Assembly (NCBI GenBank): GCA_030447545.1
Contig: JAUJOV010000012.1
Coordinates: 1-64,000, forward strand
Origin: Sphingomicrobium sp.
Lineage (GTDB): Bacteria; Pseudomonadota; Alphaproteobacteria; Sphingomonadales; Sphingomonadaceae
Direction: 5' to 3'
DNA: 64,000 nucleotides
Every line of letters starts with the position of its first letter. Position 1 is the stretch's first letter. The notes under the pieces are model-generated. The model worked only from the letters and a program-made list of their open reading frames with translations. It made no database searches and was not told where the DNA came from. The position numbers and the translations under genes were made by a program. This document shows positions 10,406 to 20,111 of this stretch, piece after piece.

Positions 10406-11641
10406 TCAGCCGAACAGGAGAAGGCCGGCGGCGGCTGCTCCGAACACGACCCACAGCACGGCCGTGGTAGCCCTGAACGCGTAGAGCGCGGCCAGCGAGG
10501 CTGCGAAGATCGCGGCGGGGGTCCAGGGCGACGGGAAGTTCGCGAGGGTGGTGCCGGCGAGCTCGATGGTCGTCGCGGCGATGAGGCCGACGACGCCGGC
10601 GGCGACGCCCTCCAGCAAGGCGCGGATCGTCGGCTCGTGGACCAGCCGCTCGAGCTGGTTGTGGAAAAGCAGCGAGAAAGCGAACGCCGGCAGGAAAATG
10701 CCGGCCGTCATGACCAGCGCGCCAATTGGACCGCCGCCGACGTAGCCGACGAAGGTCGAGAAGATGATCAGTGGCGCCGGCAGGATTCCGGATAGCGCGA
10801 GCCCGTCGAGGAACTGGGCGTCGGTCATCCAGCCGTTCCCGACCGCGTCTTCCCGCAGGAACGGAATGACCGTGTACGCCCCGCCGAAGGTCAGCAGGCC
10901 GGCCTTGAGGCCGGAGAGGAACAGCTCGACGAGCGAAGGTCGCTGTTCCGCCGCGGGTTCGGGCGCGAGGACGGCTTCGACTGGCGCAGCGCCCAGCGTG
11001 CTCCAGGCGAAATAGAGTGCGAGCGCGGCAAGGCCGGCGGTGAGCAGGGCCGCCGCCGCGTTCCGCCCGCGCACGGCGAGCATGTAAGAGACGCCCGATA
11101 GCGGGAGGGTCAGCCAGAACGGCGCCTGCGCGAGTGCGGCAGCGCCGGCGAGCAAGGCGATCGCCCAGAGCCAGCGATCGAGCAGCACATGGCTGGCGAT
11201 CCGGTGCACCGCCCGGACGATCAGCGCGACGACAGCCGGCTGGACGCCGAGGAAGGCTGCCGCGGCGGCCGTGGCCATGATGCCCGTCGAGACATAGAGC
11301 CAGGACAGGAAGAACATCAGGATGAAGCCGGGGAGCATGAAGCCGAAGCCGGCGAGGATGCCGCCGAGGCGACGGCCGGAGAGCATTCCAAGGTGCACGC
11401 AAAGCTCGTGCGCCTCCGGACCGGGAAGCACCTGATAGACCGCGAGCAGCCGGTTGAAGCGAGCGCTCGATATCCAGCGCCCTTCGTCGATCAGCTCGCG
11501 CCGGATCATCGCGATCTGAGCGACGGGGCCGCCCCAGGCGAGCAGGCCGAAGCGAAGGAAGCGCCGGAAGATCGCCCCGTGCGAGAGTTGCGGCACCGGT
11601 TCGTCGGAGGGCGCTGCGTCGGCTGGTGGCGGTCCCGCCAT
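10406..11641 (-). CDS. chrA: Chromate transporter family protein ChrA
   Basis: A 411-residue two-domain CHR protein with an internal duplication. Each half begins with a Phe-x-Gly-Leu/Ala-Trp-Gly-like motif (FLRFGLLAWGGP at ~25, FLSGLKAGLLTFGGAYTVIPF in the second half), with about ten membrane segments. Such proteins export chromate and confer resistance in some bacteria; the physiological anion here is unproven. The ATG overlaps the trmB stop (ATGA), so the start is set by coupling; the open frame continues upstream but only through trmB in another frame. Confidence 0.93.
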   Translation of the reverse strand: MAGPPPADAAPSDEPVPQLSHGAIFRRFLRFGLLAWGGPVAQIAMIRRELIDEGRWISSARFNRLLAVYQVLPGPEAHELCVHLGMLSGRRLGGILAGFGFMLPGFILMFFLSWLYVSTGIMATAAAAAFLGVQPAVVALIVRAVHRIASHVLLDRWLWAIALLAGAAALAQAPFWLTLPLSGVSYMLAVRGRNAAAALLTAGLAALALYFAWSTLGAAPVEAVLAPEPAAEQRPSLVELFLSGLKAGLLTFGGAYTVIPFLREDAVGNGWMTDAQFLDGLALSGILPAPLIIFSTFVGYVGGGPIGALVMTAGIFLPAFAFSLLFHNQLERLVHEPTIRALLEGVAAGVVGLIAATTIELAGTTLANFPSPWTPAAIFAASLAALYAFRATTAVLWVVFGAAAAGLLLFG

Positions 11642-12339
11642 CACATTCTCCGGTAGCGCAGGTAATAGGGCCTGCGTCCCTCGCGGCGGGACTTGGCGCC
11701 GTAGCGGGTCTCGATCCAGCCGCCGGGCGGCTCGAGGAAGTGGGCGGGGCGCTCGGCGAGCCAGTCGAACTGGTGCTGGTGGCGCTGCATGACCATCAGC
11801 GCCCATTCGATATAGGTCGGGTCGTCGCTCGCAAGGCGAAACTCGCCGCCCGGCCTGAGCTTGGCCGCGAACAGGTCGATGGGTGCATCGTTGACCATCC
11901 GCCGCTTGGCGTGGCGGGCCTTGGGCCAGGGGTCGGGGTGGAGCAGATAGAGGAAGCTCAAGGCGGCGTCGGGAACTCGGCTCAGCACTTCGAGCGCGTC
12001 GCCTCGCCACAGGCGCACGTTGGCGAGGTGCTGGTCGCGGATGTGCGCGAGCGCGGTGGCGACGCCGTTGAGGAAGGGCTCGCAGCCGATGAAGCCGTGG
12101 TCGGGCAGCAAATCGGCTCGGTAGGCGAGATGCTCGCCCGAGCCGAAGCCGATCTCGAGGTGCAGCGGGCGGGCGTCGCCGAACAGGCGCTGCGACGTGA
12201 CCTCGCCGTCGTGCGGCACTGCAATCTGTGGAAGCAGGCCGTCGACCAGCTCCTGCTGGCCCTTGCGCAGCTTGTGGCCGCTCGAGCGGCCGTAGAGCCG
12301 GTTGAGAGTGGTCGGGTCGCCTGGCTTGTGGGCAGTCAA
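11641..12339 (-). CDS. trmB: tRNA (guanine(46)-N7)-methyltransferase TrmB
   Basis: A SAM-dependent methyltransferase making m7G46 in tRNA. Motif I is HLEIGFGSGEHL, followed by the TrmB-specific LHPDPWPKARHAKRR and a C-terminal ETRYGAKSRREG. I chose the TTG at 12339 (TTG ACT GCC CAC AAG), giving 232 residues. The ATG at 12528 would add 63 non-conserved residues overlapping the neighbouring plus-strand gene. It is followed by chrA with a 4-base overlap. Confidence 0.93.
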   Translation of the reverse strand: MTAHKPGDPTTLNRLYGRSSGHKLRKGQQELVDGLLPQIAVPHDGEVTSQRLFGDARPLHLEIGFGSGEHLAYRADLLPDHGFIGCEPFLNGVATALAHIRDQHLANVRLWRGDALEVLSRVPDAALSFLYLLHPDPWPKARHAKRRMVNDAPIDLFAAKLRPGGEFRLASDDPTYIEWALMVMQRHQHQFDWLAERPAHFLEPPGGWIETRYGAKSRREGRRPYYLRYRRM

Positions 12340-12431
12340 AATCGGGAACCTGCGGCTGGTTTCGGGCGTCGAGCTTGACGCTGCACAGTGAGCAGGCGAG
12401 TTAATCGCCCGGGCAAAGGGAGGACAAGAGG

Positions 12432-12950
12432 ATGAGCCAGGCCGACCCCGAACTCCGTCACGATCACCCGCGGAGCACCGCCACAATCGGCGGTCATCCG
12501 ATCCATCCGATGCTGATCCCGTTTCCAATCGCCTTGCTGGTCGGCGCGTTCGTCACCGATCTGCTGTTCATGATCTATGGCACCGACGGCTTTGCCAATG
12601 CGTCGAAGTGGCTGCTTGCGTTCGGCATCGGCACCGCGCTGCTTGCAGCAGTGTTCGGCTTCATCGACTTCATGGGCGACGACCGGATCCGCAAGCTCGG
12701 CCATGCGCTGCAGCACATGATCGCCAATGTCGCCGCGGTCGTTGTGGCGATCATCAACCTCATCGCGCGGCTTGCGGACGAGACCGCCAACGTCGACTCG
12801 CTCGGCATCTATCTGTCGGGCGCGACGGTGCTGATCCTGATGTTCAGCGGCTGGCGCGGCGGCGACCTCGTCTATCACCATGGCGTCGGCGTGCACCACC
12901 ACGCCGACCGCAGGCGCCACGGTGGCTCAGGCGGGGATCGCGCTCCTTAG
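12432..12950 (+). CDS. DUF2231 family membrane protein
   Basis: A 172-residue protein with the DUF2231 hallmark [20 protein letters not shown] at residues ~21-40 and four membrane helices, ending in a His-rich tail ([10 protein letters not shown]) that could bind metal. An AGGACAAGAGG stretch just upstream serves as the ribosome site. Its last 24 bases overlap the 3' end of metK on the other strand. Function of the family is unknown; members often sit near electron-transfer or metal genes. Confidence 0.88.
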   Translation: MSQADPELRHDHPRSTATIGGHPIHPMLIPFPIALLVGAFVTDLLFMIYGTDGFANASKWLLAFGIGTALLAAVFGFIDFMGDDRIRKLGHALQHMIANVAAVVVAIINLIARLADETANVDSLGIYLSGATVLILMFSGWRGGDLVYHHGVGVHHHADRRRHGGSGGDRAP

Positions 12951-14156
12951 CTCGTGGATCAGGTCGGTCCGCTCCCAGGGGAACAGGTCGCCGTCGGCCT
13001 TGCGGCCGAAGTGGCCGTAGGCCGCGGCGCGCTCGTAGATCGGCTTGTTGAGGTTGAGGTGCGTGCGGATGCCGCGCGGGGTGAGACCGCCAAGCGCGTC
13101 GATGCTCCCGATCGCCTGCTCGATCGCCTCGTCGCCGATGCTGCCGGTGCCGTGCGTGTCGACATATAGCGACAGCGGCCGCGACACTCCGATCGAATAG
13201 GCGAGCTGGATCGTGCAGCGGCGCGCAAGGCCCGCAGCGACGATGTTCTTGGCAAGGTAGCGAGCGGCATAAGCGGCCGAGCGGTCGACCTTGGTCGGGT
13301 CCTTGCCGGAAAAGGCGCCGCCGCCGTGCGGGGCCGCGCCGCCGTAGGTGTCGACGATGATCTTGCGCCCGGTAAGGCCCGCATCGCCGTCGGGGCCGCC
13401 AATCTCGAAGCTGCCGGTGGGGTTGATATGGTAGACGGTCTCGTTGCCGAGCAGCTCGGCCGGTATCACGTCTGCGACGACAGACTTCACGTAGGAGTGG
13501 AGCTCCGCCTGCTTCTCGCCCTTGTCGTAGCCCGGCTTGTGCTGGGTCGAGACGACGATCGCCGTCGCCTTGGCCGGCTTTCCATCCTCGAAGCGAAGGG
13601 TCACCTGGCTCTTGGCGTCGGGCTCCAGGAACGGAGCGGCGCCCGAGTGGCGGTCGTCGGCCATGCGCTGAAGGATCTGATGGCTGAAGTAGAGCGTCGC
13701 GGGCATCAGCTCGGGGGTCTCGTCGACCGCGAAGCCGAACATGATGCCCTGGTCGCCGGCGCCTTCCTCCTTGTCGGCGGAGGCATCGACACCCTGCGCG
13801 ATGTGCGCCGACTGGCCGTGAAGGTGGTTCTCGAAGCTCGCGGTCTGCCAGTGAAAGCCGGCCTGCTCGTAGCCGATGCGCCTGACCGTGTTGCGGACGA
13901 CCTGCTCGATTTCGTCGCGCGCGCCTGGGGCCCAGCCGCCGGTTTCCTTGAATCGATCCTCGTCATAGACCGGCCGGCAGCGGATCTCTCCGCCGATGAC
14001 GATGCGCTGCGTGGTGACGAGAGTTTCGCACGCCACGCGCGATTCGGGGTCGTGGCCGATGAAATAATCGACCAGCGCATCGCTGATCTGGTCGGCGACC
14101 TTGTCCGGGTGGCCTTCGGAAACGGATTCGGAGGTGAAGAGATAGGAGCTGCGCAT
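12927..14156 (-). CDS. metK: S-adenosylmethionine synthetase
   Basis: MetK makes SAM from ATP and methionine. From ATG 14156 ([20 protein letters not shown]) the protein has 409 residues and contains [25 protein letters not shown] and [22 protein letters not shown], the ATP- and phosphate-binding signatures. An ATG 51 bases upstream (14207) would add a Pro-rich leader that does not look conserved. A 63-base space separates it from lnt upstream and contains a short inverted repeat, see findings. Confidence 0.97.
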   Translation of the reverse strand: MRSSYLFTSESVSEGHPDKVADQISDALVDYFIGHDPESRVACETLVTTQRIVIGGEIRCRPVYDEDRFKETGGWAPGARDEIEQVVRNTVRRIGYEQAGFHWQTASFENHLHGQSAHIAQGVDASADKEEGAGDQGIMFGFAVDETPELMPATLYFSHQILQRMADDRHSGAAPFLEPDAKSQVTLRFEDGKPAKATAIVVSTQHKPGYDKGEKQAELHSYVKSVVADVIPAELLGNETVYHINPTGSFEIGGPDGDAGLTGRKIIVDTYGGAAPHGGGAFSGKDPTKVDRSAAYAARYLAKNIVAAGLARRCTIQLAYSIGVSRPLSLYVDTHGTGSIGDEAIEQAIGSIDALGGLTPRGIRTHLNLNKPIYERAAAYGHFGRKADGDLFPWERTDLIHELRSAIPA

Positions 14157-14219
14157 AGGGGAAGAGGGGTCCTCGTGAGGGCGCTCCGGAGGCGGCCGGA
14201 ACGTCATATAAAGATTTCC

Positions 14220-15827
14220 TTAAGTCCGCCGCCGCCGCCGATAGCGCTCCACCGGGCCGAGGGCAATGCCGACGATCAGAAGCGCGAAGGCGATCACGAG
14301 CGGGATGATGTTGCCGAAACGGGCGAACGGCGGGGCAACGATCGCGGGCGGCGGCAAAGCGGCGTCGATCACTCCGGCAGTGCCCATCCCCAGCGATTTC
14401 ACCACCCGCCCGCGAGCATCGATGACCGCGCTGATCCCGGTGGGAGTTGCACGGATAATCGGCAAGCCTTCCTCGGCCGCGCGAAGCCGCGCCTGCGCAA
14501 GGTGCTGAGGCGGTCCCCACCGGCCGAACCAGGCATCGTTCGACGGGTTGAAGATGAAGCCTGGCCGGTTGTTCCGATCGACCACCTGGCCGGAAAAGAT
14601 GATCTCGTAGCAGAGCTGGAAGCCGACCCTGCCCCATCCGGGCAGAGTGACCGTCCGAGGCCCAGGGCCGGGGATGAAGTCGACGTCCCCGGGCGCAAGC
14701 CGGGACAAGCCGATCGCCGACAGCAGCGGCCGCATCGGAAGATATTCTCCGTAGGGCACGAGATGTGCCTTGTCGTAGCGGCCGACGATTTGCCCGTCGG
14801 GCCGGAGCACGTAGACGCTGTTGGCCGCGCCGGTGATCCGCCGCCCGTCGGGTGAGAAGAGCGCAATGCCGCCGGTGAGCAGATATTCGCCCGGACCGAT
14901 CGAGGCGGCGGCGCGGCGGCGCTCGAAGGCCGTGTAGGCCGAATAGGCCCCGGCGCGCTGGTCGATCAGCGGCTGGGTGACCGCGGCTTCCGGCCAGAAG
15001 AGCAGGCGCCGGCGCTCGCCGCCGGGCTGTGCGGAAAGCTGCGCGAGCCGCTGCGCCGCGATCTCCGAGAAGCCGGGGCGCCATTTGTCCTGCTGGCCGA
15101 TATTCGGCTGGACGACGCGGATCGGCTTGCGCGCGAGCGGATGGTCGGGAACCCGCGAGGACGGGAGCAGCCACAGCAGGGCCGTCAGTCCAAGGATGAG
15201 CACCGTCGGCAGCCACTTGCGGTAGAACTCCAGCCAGATTGCGCCTGCGAGGAGGACCACGAGGAGCGAAAGGCCATAGGTGCCCACGAGCGCGCTCAGC
15301 GACAGCAAAGGCGTGCTGACGAGCGTCGCACCGACGGGATTCCAGGCAAAACCGGTGAACATGCCCGCGCGCAGCCATTCGGTGATCGCCCAGGCGCCGG
15401 AAAGGGTCACCACGAGCTCCACCGGGCGTTCGCGCCCCAGCCTCCAGCCCAGGCCGGTCGCGAGCGCGGGATAGACCGCAAGGTAGAGCGACAGCAGCAG
15501 CACTGCGCCCCAGCCCAGGGAGGCCGGCATCGCTGCCTGGTAGGTGAAGGCGGTCGCGATCCAGTTTAGCCCGACGACGAACTGGCCAAGGCCGAAGAAC
15601 CAGCCGAGGAGGAGCGCGCGGGTCAGGCTGTGCGTCCGCTGCAGAAGCTCCAGCAGCACCGCGAATGCGACCGGCATCAACGGCCACAGGCCGGCGGGTT
15701 CGAACGCGAATGCGGAAGCCGCGCCGAGCGCCAGGGCAATGAGCCAGCCGAAGCGGTCGCTCGGGCTCGAAGCTTCCCCGGACTGGCTGCGCGCGAACTG
15801 CCGCAAGGTTCGCAACCTTACGGGCAC
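14220..15827 (-). CDS. lnt: Apolipoprotein N-acyltransferase
   Basis: An inner-membrane enzyme that adds the third acyl chain to lipoproteins. About eight N-terminal hydrophobic segments precede a nitrilase-like domain (from ~residue 225) carrying the catalytic Glu (LLFWPEAAVTQ), Lys (KAHLVPYGEYLP) and Cys (FQLCYEIIF). I propose GTG 15827 (535 residues). The frame remains open to 16013, but that would run into the divergent VOC gene. It lies between corC and metK, and the corC-lnt order is common. Confidence 0.93.
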   Translation of the reverse strand: MPVRLRTLRQFARSQSGEASSPSDRFGWLIALALGAASAFAFEPAGLWPLMPVAFAVLLELLQRTHSLTRALLLGWFFGLGQFVVGLNWIATAFTYQAAMPASLGWGAVLLLSLYLAVYPALATGLGWRLGRERPVELVVTLSGAWAITEWLRAGMFTGFAWNPVGATLVSTPLLSLSALVGTYGLSLLVVLLAGAIWLEFYRKWLPTVLILGLTALLWLLPSSRVPDHPLARKPIRVVQPNIGQQDKWRPGFSEIAAQRLAQLSAQPGGERRRLLFWPEAAVTQPLIDQRAGAYSAYTAFERRRAAASIGPGEYLLTGGIALFSPDGRRITGAANSVYVLRPDGQIVGRYDKAHLVPYGEYLPMRPLLSAIGLSRLAPGDVDFIPGPGPRTVTLPGWGRVGFQLCYEIIFSGQVVDRNNRPGFIFNPSNDAWFGRWGPPQHLAQARLRAAEEGLPIIRATPTGISAVIDARGRVVKSLGMGTAGVIDAALPPPAIVAPPFARFGNIIPLVIAFALLIVGIALGPVERYRRRRRT

Positions 15828-15986
15828 GAACGCACGTCGCGGGACCCACAAGGGCCGGTCGCGACTGTGCGCCGATTGACGCTGGAGGAGGCGTTTCGAT
15901 TCACGCGCGCGGCTATGCCTCAGGCGCGGCGCTGTAGAACAGTCTTTTCTTGTGCCTTGCGCGAAGCGGAGCAGCGGTGACATGGG

Positions 15987-16415
15987 ATGCGCATGAGCCT
16001 TCCGCCGTTCCACCTAGCCTTTGTCGTTGACGACCTCGCGGCCGCGCGCGGTTTCTACGGCGAGCTGCTCGGCTGCCGCGAAGGGCGCAGCGCCGACCAT
16101 TGGGTCGACTTCGACCTGCACGGCCACCAGATCGTCGCGCACCTCGCGCCCGAGGCCGCAACGCGCCGATCCAACAACCCGGTGGACGCTGAGCAGGTGC
16201 CGGTGCCGCACTTCGGCCTCGTGCTGGAAATGGCGGAGTGGAAGGCGCTGGCGCAGCGGCTCGAGGATGCGGGAGTCGAGTTCGTCATTCCGCCGACGGT
16301 GCGCTTCGAGGGCGAGCCCGGCGAGCAGGCGACGATGTTCCTGCTCGATCCCGCGGGCAATGCGCTCGAGTTCAAGGCGATGGCCGATCCGGCGAAGCTG
16401 TTCGCGAAGAGCTGA
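15987..16415 (+). CDS. VOC/glyoxalase-family protein
   Basis: A 142-residue single-fold vicinal-oxygen-chelate protein: [22 protein letters not shown] at the start (first metal-His region) and [15 protein letters not shown] at the end (Glu metal ligand). The family includes glyoxalases, dioxygenases and resistance proteins; substrate unknown. Start chosen at MRMSLPPF; the second Met is equally plausible. The last 44 bases overlap the 3' end of corC on the opposite strand. Confidence 0.88.
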   Translation: MRMSLPPFHLAFVVDDLAAARGFYGELLGCREGRSADHWVDFDLHGHQIVAHLAPEAATRRSNNPVDAEQVPVPHFGLVLEMAEWKALAQRLEDAGVEFVIPPTVRFEGEPGEQATMFLLDPAGNALEFKAMADPAKLFAKS

Positions 16416-17283
16416 TCGGGCCTTCGGGCGCGCGGAGCCTCACTCGAAGCACTCGGCGGGAGTCGGCGGCGAGGCATTCGAGATGCCAGCCCGACGGGTG
16501 GAGCACGGACTCGCCGGGCTCGAGGATGCGGCCGGCGAGCAGGAAGACGAGGCCGCCGAGCGTGTCGACGTCGTCGTCCTCGTCGGGCACCAGCCGGGCG
16601 TCCACGGCCTGGGTCAGCTCCTCGATTTCGACTCGCGCGTCGGCTTCCCACAGCCCGTCGTCGAGCATGGTCAGCATCGCGCCGGGGTTTTCGATGTCGT
16701 GCTCGTCCTCGATGTCGCCGACGATCTCCTCGACCACGTCCTCAATCGTCACCAGCCCCTCGGTCCCGCCGAACTCGTCGACGACGATCGCCAGGTGGAT
16801 TCGCTCGGCGCGCATTCGCGCGAGGAGGTCGATGACGCCCATGGATTCGGGCACGAACAAGGGCGTGCGCAGAAGCGCCGCGACCGACCGATCGCGCTCC
16901 GGGTCGTTGAGCGCGACGAACACGTCCTTGATGTGGAGCATGCCGACGACTTCATCGAGGCTGTTGCCATAGACGGGCAGGCGGCTGTGCTCGGCCTCTG
17001 CGAAGGCGCGGACCAGATCGTCGAAGCCGATGTTCGAGGGCACGGCGATGATCTCGCCGCGAGTCACGCAGACATCGCCCGCGGTGCGCTCGCCGAAGTG
17101 AAGCAGGTTGCGCAGCATCTGCCGCTCGGTCGGAGTGAGGTCGCCCGCCACCGGGCGCGAATCCTCGGCCTCGTCGATCGCTTCCTCGATCTCCTCGCGA
17201 AGGCTCTGTTCGTCCTCCCCGAACAGGAGCGAGCGCATTCCCCGCCAGAGGCGCGACGGGCCTTCGTCATGGCTGGTCGCCAC
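16372..17283 (-). CDS. corC: CorC/HlyC-type CBS-domain protein
   Basis: A 303-residue soluble protein with two CBS motifs (residues ~75-190; [21 protein letters not shown] and [20 protein letters not shown]) and a C-terminal transporter-associated domain with an acidic ED-rich loop. CorC-type proteins are linked to Mg/Co efflux and membrane homeostasis. It starts 2 bases after the ybeY stop, in the order phoH-ybeY-corC-lnt found in many Gram-negative bacteria. Confidence 0.92.
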   Translation of the reverse strand: MATSHDEGPSRLWRGMRSLLFGEDEQSLREEIEEAIDEAEDSRPVAGDLTPTERQMLRNLLHFGERTAGDVCVTRGEIIAVPSNIGFDDLVRAFAEAEHSRLPVYGNSLDEVVGMLHIKDVFVALNDPERDRSVAALLRTPLFVPESMGVIDLLARMRAERIHLAIVVDEFGGTEGLVTIEDVVEEIVGDIEDEHDIENPGAMLTMLDDGLWEADARVEIEELTQAVDARLVPDEDDDVDTLGGLVFLLAGRILEPGESVLHPSGWHLECLAADSRRVLRVRLRAPEGPISSSRTASPDRPSP

Positions 17284-17285
17284 GG

Positions 17286-17792
17286 CTAGCGCTCCTCACC
17301 GTAGGGATCGGCGATCCCGAGGCGGGCAAGCGCGCGGGCTTCGCGCCGCTCCATGTCGGCGGCCGCGTCGTCGGCCTGGTGATCACAGCCCAGCAGGTGA
17401 AGCGTACCGTGGACCAGCAGATGCGCCGCGTGGCGCTCGAGCGGGATCGCCTTTTCGGCTGCCTCGCGCTCGCACACGCCGCGCGCGAGCACGACGTCGC
17501 CGAGCATTAGATTGGGCCCCTGTTCGTCCGGCTGGTCGAGATCGCCCTGCTCGGCGAGCGGGAAGGACAGGACATTGGTAGGCTTGTCCTTGCCGCGCCA
17601 CTGCGCGTTGAGCGCCCGGACCTGTTCGTCGCCGGTCAGCCGGACCGAGATTTCGACCGGGCGAAGGCTTTGCGCGAGGTCGGGGAAGGCGCTTTCGGCG
17701 ACCGCGGCTTCGGCCGCGCGGCGGGCGAGCAGCGACCAGTCGGTGCTACTGTCCCACTCCTCATCGGCTTCGATGTCGATTTCGAGCATCAT
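17286..17792 (-). CDS. ybeY: Endoribonuclease YbeY
   Basis: A zinc-dependent RNase for 16S rRNA 3' maturation and ribosome quality control. The metal motif H-x3-H-x5-H is clear (HLLVHGTLHLLGCDH, residues ~118-132), and the upstream LNAQWRGKDKPTNVLSFP strand is characteristic. I start at the MMLEID Met-Met pair (17792), giving 168 residues. An ATG at 17825 would overlap phoH. It lies between phoH and corC. Confidence 0.95.
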   Translation of the reverse strand: MMLEIDIEADEEWDSSTDWSLLARRAAEAAVAESAFPDLAQSLRPVEISVRLTGDEQVRALNAQWRGKDKPTNVLSFPLAEQGDLDQPDEQGPNLMLGDVVLARGVCEREAAEKAIPLERHAAHLLVHGTLHLLGCDHQADDAAADMERREARALARLGIADPYGEER

Positions 17793-17799
17793 TCGCGCA

Positions 17800-18798
17800 T
17801 CAGGCCCCGGGGCCTTCATAGGCATCGACGATGCGGCCGACCAGCGGGTGGCGCACGACGTCGGCCGCGGTGAAGCGAACGACGGCGATGCTCTTGATGC
17901 CCGTCAGTCGAGTGACCGCGTCGGCGAGGCCCGAGCGCGACGGGTCGGGCAGGTCGACCTGGTGCGGGTCGCCGCAGACCACCATCCGGCTGCGCATTCC
18001 GAAGCGGGTGAGGAACATCTTCATCTGCAAGGGCGTGGTGTTCTGCGCTTCATCGAGGATGATGAAGGCGTCGTTGAGCGTGCGGCCGCGCATGAAGGCG
18101 ATCGGCGCGATCTCGATCTCGCCCGAGGCGATGCGGCGCTCGACCTGCTCGGTCGGGAGCATATCGTAGAGGGCGTCATAGAGCGGGCGAAGATAGGGGT
18201 CGACCTTGTCCTTCATGTCGCCCGGAAGGAAGCCGAGGCGCTCGCCGGCTTCGACCGCCGGGCGTGAGAGGATCAGCCGGTCGACGCTGCCGGAGATGAG
18301 CTGCGACACCGCCTGCGCGACCGCGAGATAGGTCTTGCCGGTGCCGGCCGGACCCAGCGCGAACACCATGTCGTCGCGCGCGAGCGCCTCCATGTAGGCG
18401 GTCTGGACGGTCGAGCGGGGGACGATGGTCTTTTTGCGCGTGCGGATCATCACGCGAGGGGGCGAGGCGACCTCGTCGTGGACGATCCCCTCGAGGTTCG
18501 GCTGGACGGCCATTCCGAGCACAGCCTCGACCGCCTCGGCATCCACGTCATGGCCCTGGTCGAGCCGTGCGTAGAGGCCGAGGAGGACTTCGCGGGCGCG
18601 AGCGGCGGAATCGGCCTCGCCCTCGATCTGAACGCGGTTGCCGCGGGCGGCGATGTGGACGCCCAGGCGGGTCTCGATGGTGATCAGGTGGCGGTCGTAA
18701 TCGCCGAACAGCGGGCCCAGCAGGTAGGGCTGTTCGAACTCGAGCTCGAGGCGGGCGCGGCCGGGTTCGTTGGCGGCGGCAAGGTCGCGTCGGGCCAT
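17800..18798 (-). CDS. phoH: PhoH family ATPase
   Basis: A 332-residue PhoH-like protein with an N-terminal KH-like region (residues 1-110) and a P-loop ATPase core: GPAGTGKTYLAVAQAV at ~150, Walker B-like AFIILDEAQNTTPLQ, then GDPHQVDLP. Family members are RNA-associated ATPases found with ybeY. Its ATG shares one base with the miaB stop (TAATG), strongly suggesting translational coupling. Confidence 0.95.
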   Translation of the reverse strand: MARRDLAAANEPGRARLELEFEQPYLLGPLFGDYDRHLITIETRLGVHIAARGNRVQIEGEADSAARAREVLLGLYARLDQGHDVDAEAVEAVLGMAVQPNLEGIVHDEVASPPRVMIRTRKKTIVPRSTVQTAYMEALARDDMVFALGPAGTGKTYLAVAQAVSQLISGSVDRLILSRPAVEAGERLGFLPGDMKDKVDPYLRPLYDALYDMLPTEQVERRIASGEIEIAPIAFMRGRTLNDAFIILDEAQNTTPLQMKMFLTRFGMRSRMVVCGDPHQVDLPDPSRSGLADAVTRLTGIKSIAVVRFTAADVVRHPLVGRIVDAYEGPGA

Positions 18799-20111
18799 TA
18801 CGCGGCTTTCTTCGCCGGAACGACGCCGGTCATGCTGTTCGGGCCAGCGGCGGCAAGAGTGACCTCGACGATGTCGCCGGGAGCGGCGGCGGTTTCGACA
18901 TGGACCGACTGGAGCCAGGGCGAGTGGCCGATCATCTGGCCGGCATGTTTGCCGCGCCGTTCGATCAGGATTCTGGTGTCGCTGCCCACTTTGGATTGAT
19001 TGAACGCGATCTGGTGTGCATTGATCCGCGCCTGCAGCCGCTGGAGGCGCTCGTCCATCACTTCGGGAGCGATCTGGTCCTCCATGGTTGCGGCCGGCGT
19101 GCCGGGGCGGGGACTGTACTTGAACGAATAGGCCGACGCGTAGCCGACTGCATCGACCATGCTCAGCGTGGCCTGGAAATCCTCTTCCGTCTCGCCGGGG
19201 AAGCCGACGATGAAGTCGCCCGACAGCGCGATGTCGGGCCGGGCGGCGCGCATCCTGTCGATGATTTCGAGATAGCTTTTCGCAGTGTGGCTGCGGTTCA
19301 TCGCACGGAGGACTGAGTCACTGCCCGACTGCACCGGGAGGTGGAGGTAGGGCATCAACTTCTCGACTTCGGCATGGGCGGCGATCAGCGCCTCGCTCAT
19401 GTCCGTCGGATGGCTGGTCGTGTAGCGGATGCGCGCCAGGCCGTGGATGCGGGCGAGCGCCCGGATCAGGTCGGCGAGGCCGCGCCCGTCGTTTATCCAG
19501 GCGTTCACATTCTGGCCGAGCAGCACGATCTCGCGCGCGCCGACTTCGACGAGTGCGTGCGCCTCCGCGAGGATGTCCTCCCACGGCCGCGAGATCTCGG
19601 CCCCGCGGGTGTAGGGGACGACGCAATAGGTGCAGAACTTGTCGCAGCCTTCCTGCACGGTGAGGAAGGCCGAAGGCGCGGCGCGGCGGCGCTTGGGAAG
19701 CGCGTCGAACTTGGAGATGGCCGGCATGTCGGTATCGACCGGGCGAGCGCCGCGGGACGCTTGCGCGACCATCTCGGGCAGCCGGTGGTAGGCTTGGGGG
19801 CCGACGACCAGGTCGATCGCGGGTGAGCGGCGCTTTGCTTCGGCGCCTTCCGCCTGCGCAACGCAGCCGGCAAGCGCGATCAGGGGGCGCGAGCCGTCCT
19901 CGCGCTTCAGGCGGCCGACCTCGGAATAGGCCTTCTCGGCCGCCTTCTCGCGGATGTGGCAGGTGTTGAGGACGACGAGGTCGGCGTCTGCGCCGTCGGC
20001 CGCGGCGGTCATGCCCTGGTCGGCGAGGAGCTCGGCCATTCGCTCGCCGTCATAGACGTTCATCTGGCAGCCGAACGACTTGATCCGGAAGCTCTTGGGA
20101 ATACTGGTCAT
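18798..20111 (-). CDS. miaB: tRNA-2-methylthio-N6-dimethylallyladenosine synthase MiaB
   Basis: A 437-residue radical-SAM methylthiotransferase that modifies A37 of tRNAs. The N-terminal cluster cysteines are in FGCQMNVYDG, NTCHIREKA and AGCVAQAEG. The radical-SAM motif is CDKFCTYCVVPYTRG, and a TRAM domain closes the protein. Start MTSIPKSFRIKSFGCQMN. It overlaps the upstream acyltransferase gene by 4 bases and phoH by 1. Confidence 0.97.
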   Translation of the reverse strand: MTSIPKSFRIKSFGCQMNVYDGERMAELLADQGMTAAADGADADLVVLNTCHIREKAAEKAYSEVGRLKREDGSRPLIALAGCVAQAEGAEAKRRSPAIDLVVGPQAYHRLPEMVAQASRGARPVDTDMPAISKFDALPKRRRAAPSAFLTVQEGCDKFCTYCVVPYTRGAEISRPWEDILAEAHALVEVGAREIVLLGQNVNAWINDGRGLADLIRALARIHGLARIRYTTSHPTDMSEALIAAHAEVEKLMPYLHLPVQSGSDSVLRAMNRSHTAKSYLEIIDRMRAARPDIALSGDFIVGFPGETEEDFQATLSMVDAVGYASAYSFKYSPRPGTPAATMEDQIAPEVMDERLQRLQARINAHQIAFNQSKVGSDTRILIERRGKHAGQMIGHSPWLQSVHVETAAAPGDIVEVTLAAAGPNSMTGVVPAKKAA

